Source: an uncultured Eubacteriales bacterium (GTDB lineage Bacteria > Bacillota > Clostridia > Christensenellales > CAG-138). Taken from it: a DNA stretch of 21,448 nucleotides. The notes under the pieces were generated by a model. The model was given only the letters and a program-made list of their open reading frames with translations, was not told the origin of the DNA and did not search any database. Below are positions 21,405 to 21,448 of this stretch, one piece after another. The stretch covers positions 1-21,448 of the forward strand of contig UREK01000031.1 of the NCBI GenBank assembly GCA_900546845.1, in the 5' to 3' direction. Each line of letters starts with the position of its first letter. Within the stretch, counting starts at the first letter, position 1. The position numbers and the translations under genes were made by a program.

Positions 21405-21448
21405 TAAGACAATCCTCAGTCAGCGCTACGCGCTGACAGCTCCTTTCA
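21405..21448 (-). repeat. Interspersed hairpin repeat, inverted copy
   Basis: Read on the minus strand it begins TGAAAGGAGCT, then the perfect stem GTCAGCGC/GCGCTGAC, then TGAGGATTGTCTTA. The order of modules is the same as in copies at 1-50 and 253-307. It may continue beyond the window. Confidence 0.6.

Overview
The window looks like a chromosomal segment of a high-GC member of the Bacillota, class Clostridia (an Oscillospirales- or Christensenellales-like gut lineage is my guess; there is no 16S gene to prove it). The evidence is: strong AGGAGG-type ribosome binding sites, a T-box riboswitch, sigma-A promoters, an mscS-DUF951 pair, a clostridial-type NADP secondary alcohol dehydrogenase, and interspersed hairpin repeats of the kind common in gut Clostridia.

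Layout. 1-437: hairpin repeats. 500-2753 (+): mechanosensitive channel, DUF951 protein, signal peptidase I, and a second signal-peptidase-like protein that lacks both catalytic residues. 2829-4602 (+): a promoter, a tryptophan-specific T-box leader and a stand-alone TrpB2-type tryptophan synthase beta chain. 4735-12503 (-): a six-gene peptide/oligopeptide ABC transporter operon, transcribed in the order lipoprotein receptor, permease 1, permease 2, ATPase D, ATPase F, small membrane protein. 13089-14308 (+): promoter and alcohol dehydrogenase. 14419-18614 (-): an RNA-repair locus with two WYL regulators, a wrecked vWA protein gene, intact rtcB, and a truncated RlaP-type nucleotidyltransferase. 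18700-19072 (+): IS256-family transposase remnant. 19241-19384: a small hypothetical ORF. 19635-19896 (-): two tRNA-Ser genes. 19966-21243 (-): guanine deaminase. 21346-21448: the same hairpin-repeat family as at the left edge, in opposite orientation.

The most unusual content is in the ABC transporter. Permease 2 (OppC/DppC family, 602 aa instead of about 300) carries, in the external loop after its first membrane helix, seven ~40-residue repeats with the W-G signature of RCC1/BLIP-II beta-propellers. The OppF-type ATPase (527 aa instead of about 320) carries about 200 extra residues, largely charged and probably coiled-coil, between Walker A and the Q-loop. With the extra small membrane protein at the operon end, this looks like a structurally elaborated peptide importer with an outside propeller and an inside coiled coil. 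I know of no description of this combination, but I could not search for one.

Two further points stand out. Signal peptidase I is followed by a pseudo-enzyme paralogue (Ser to Gly, Lys to Gly). In the RNA-repair locus, the vWA gene next to rtcB has been scrambled: its C-terminal third is on the minus strand, while two short pieces holding the DTSGSM and NTN metal-site motifs lie next to it on the plus strand in swapped order. The rlaP gene has been cut off and fused into a terminator. The locus therefore retains regulators and ligase but has lost two partner proteins.
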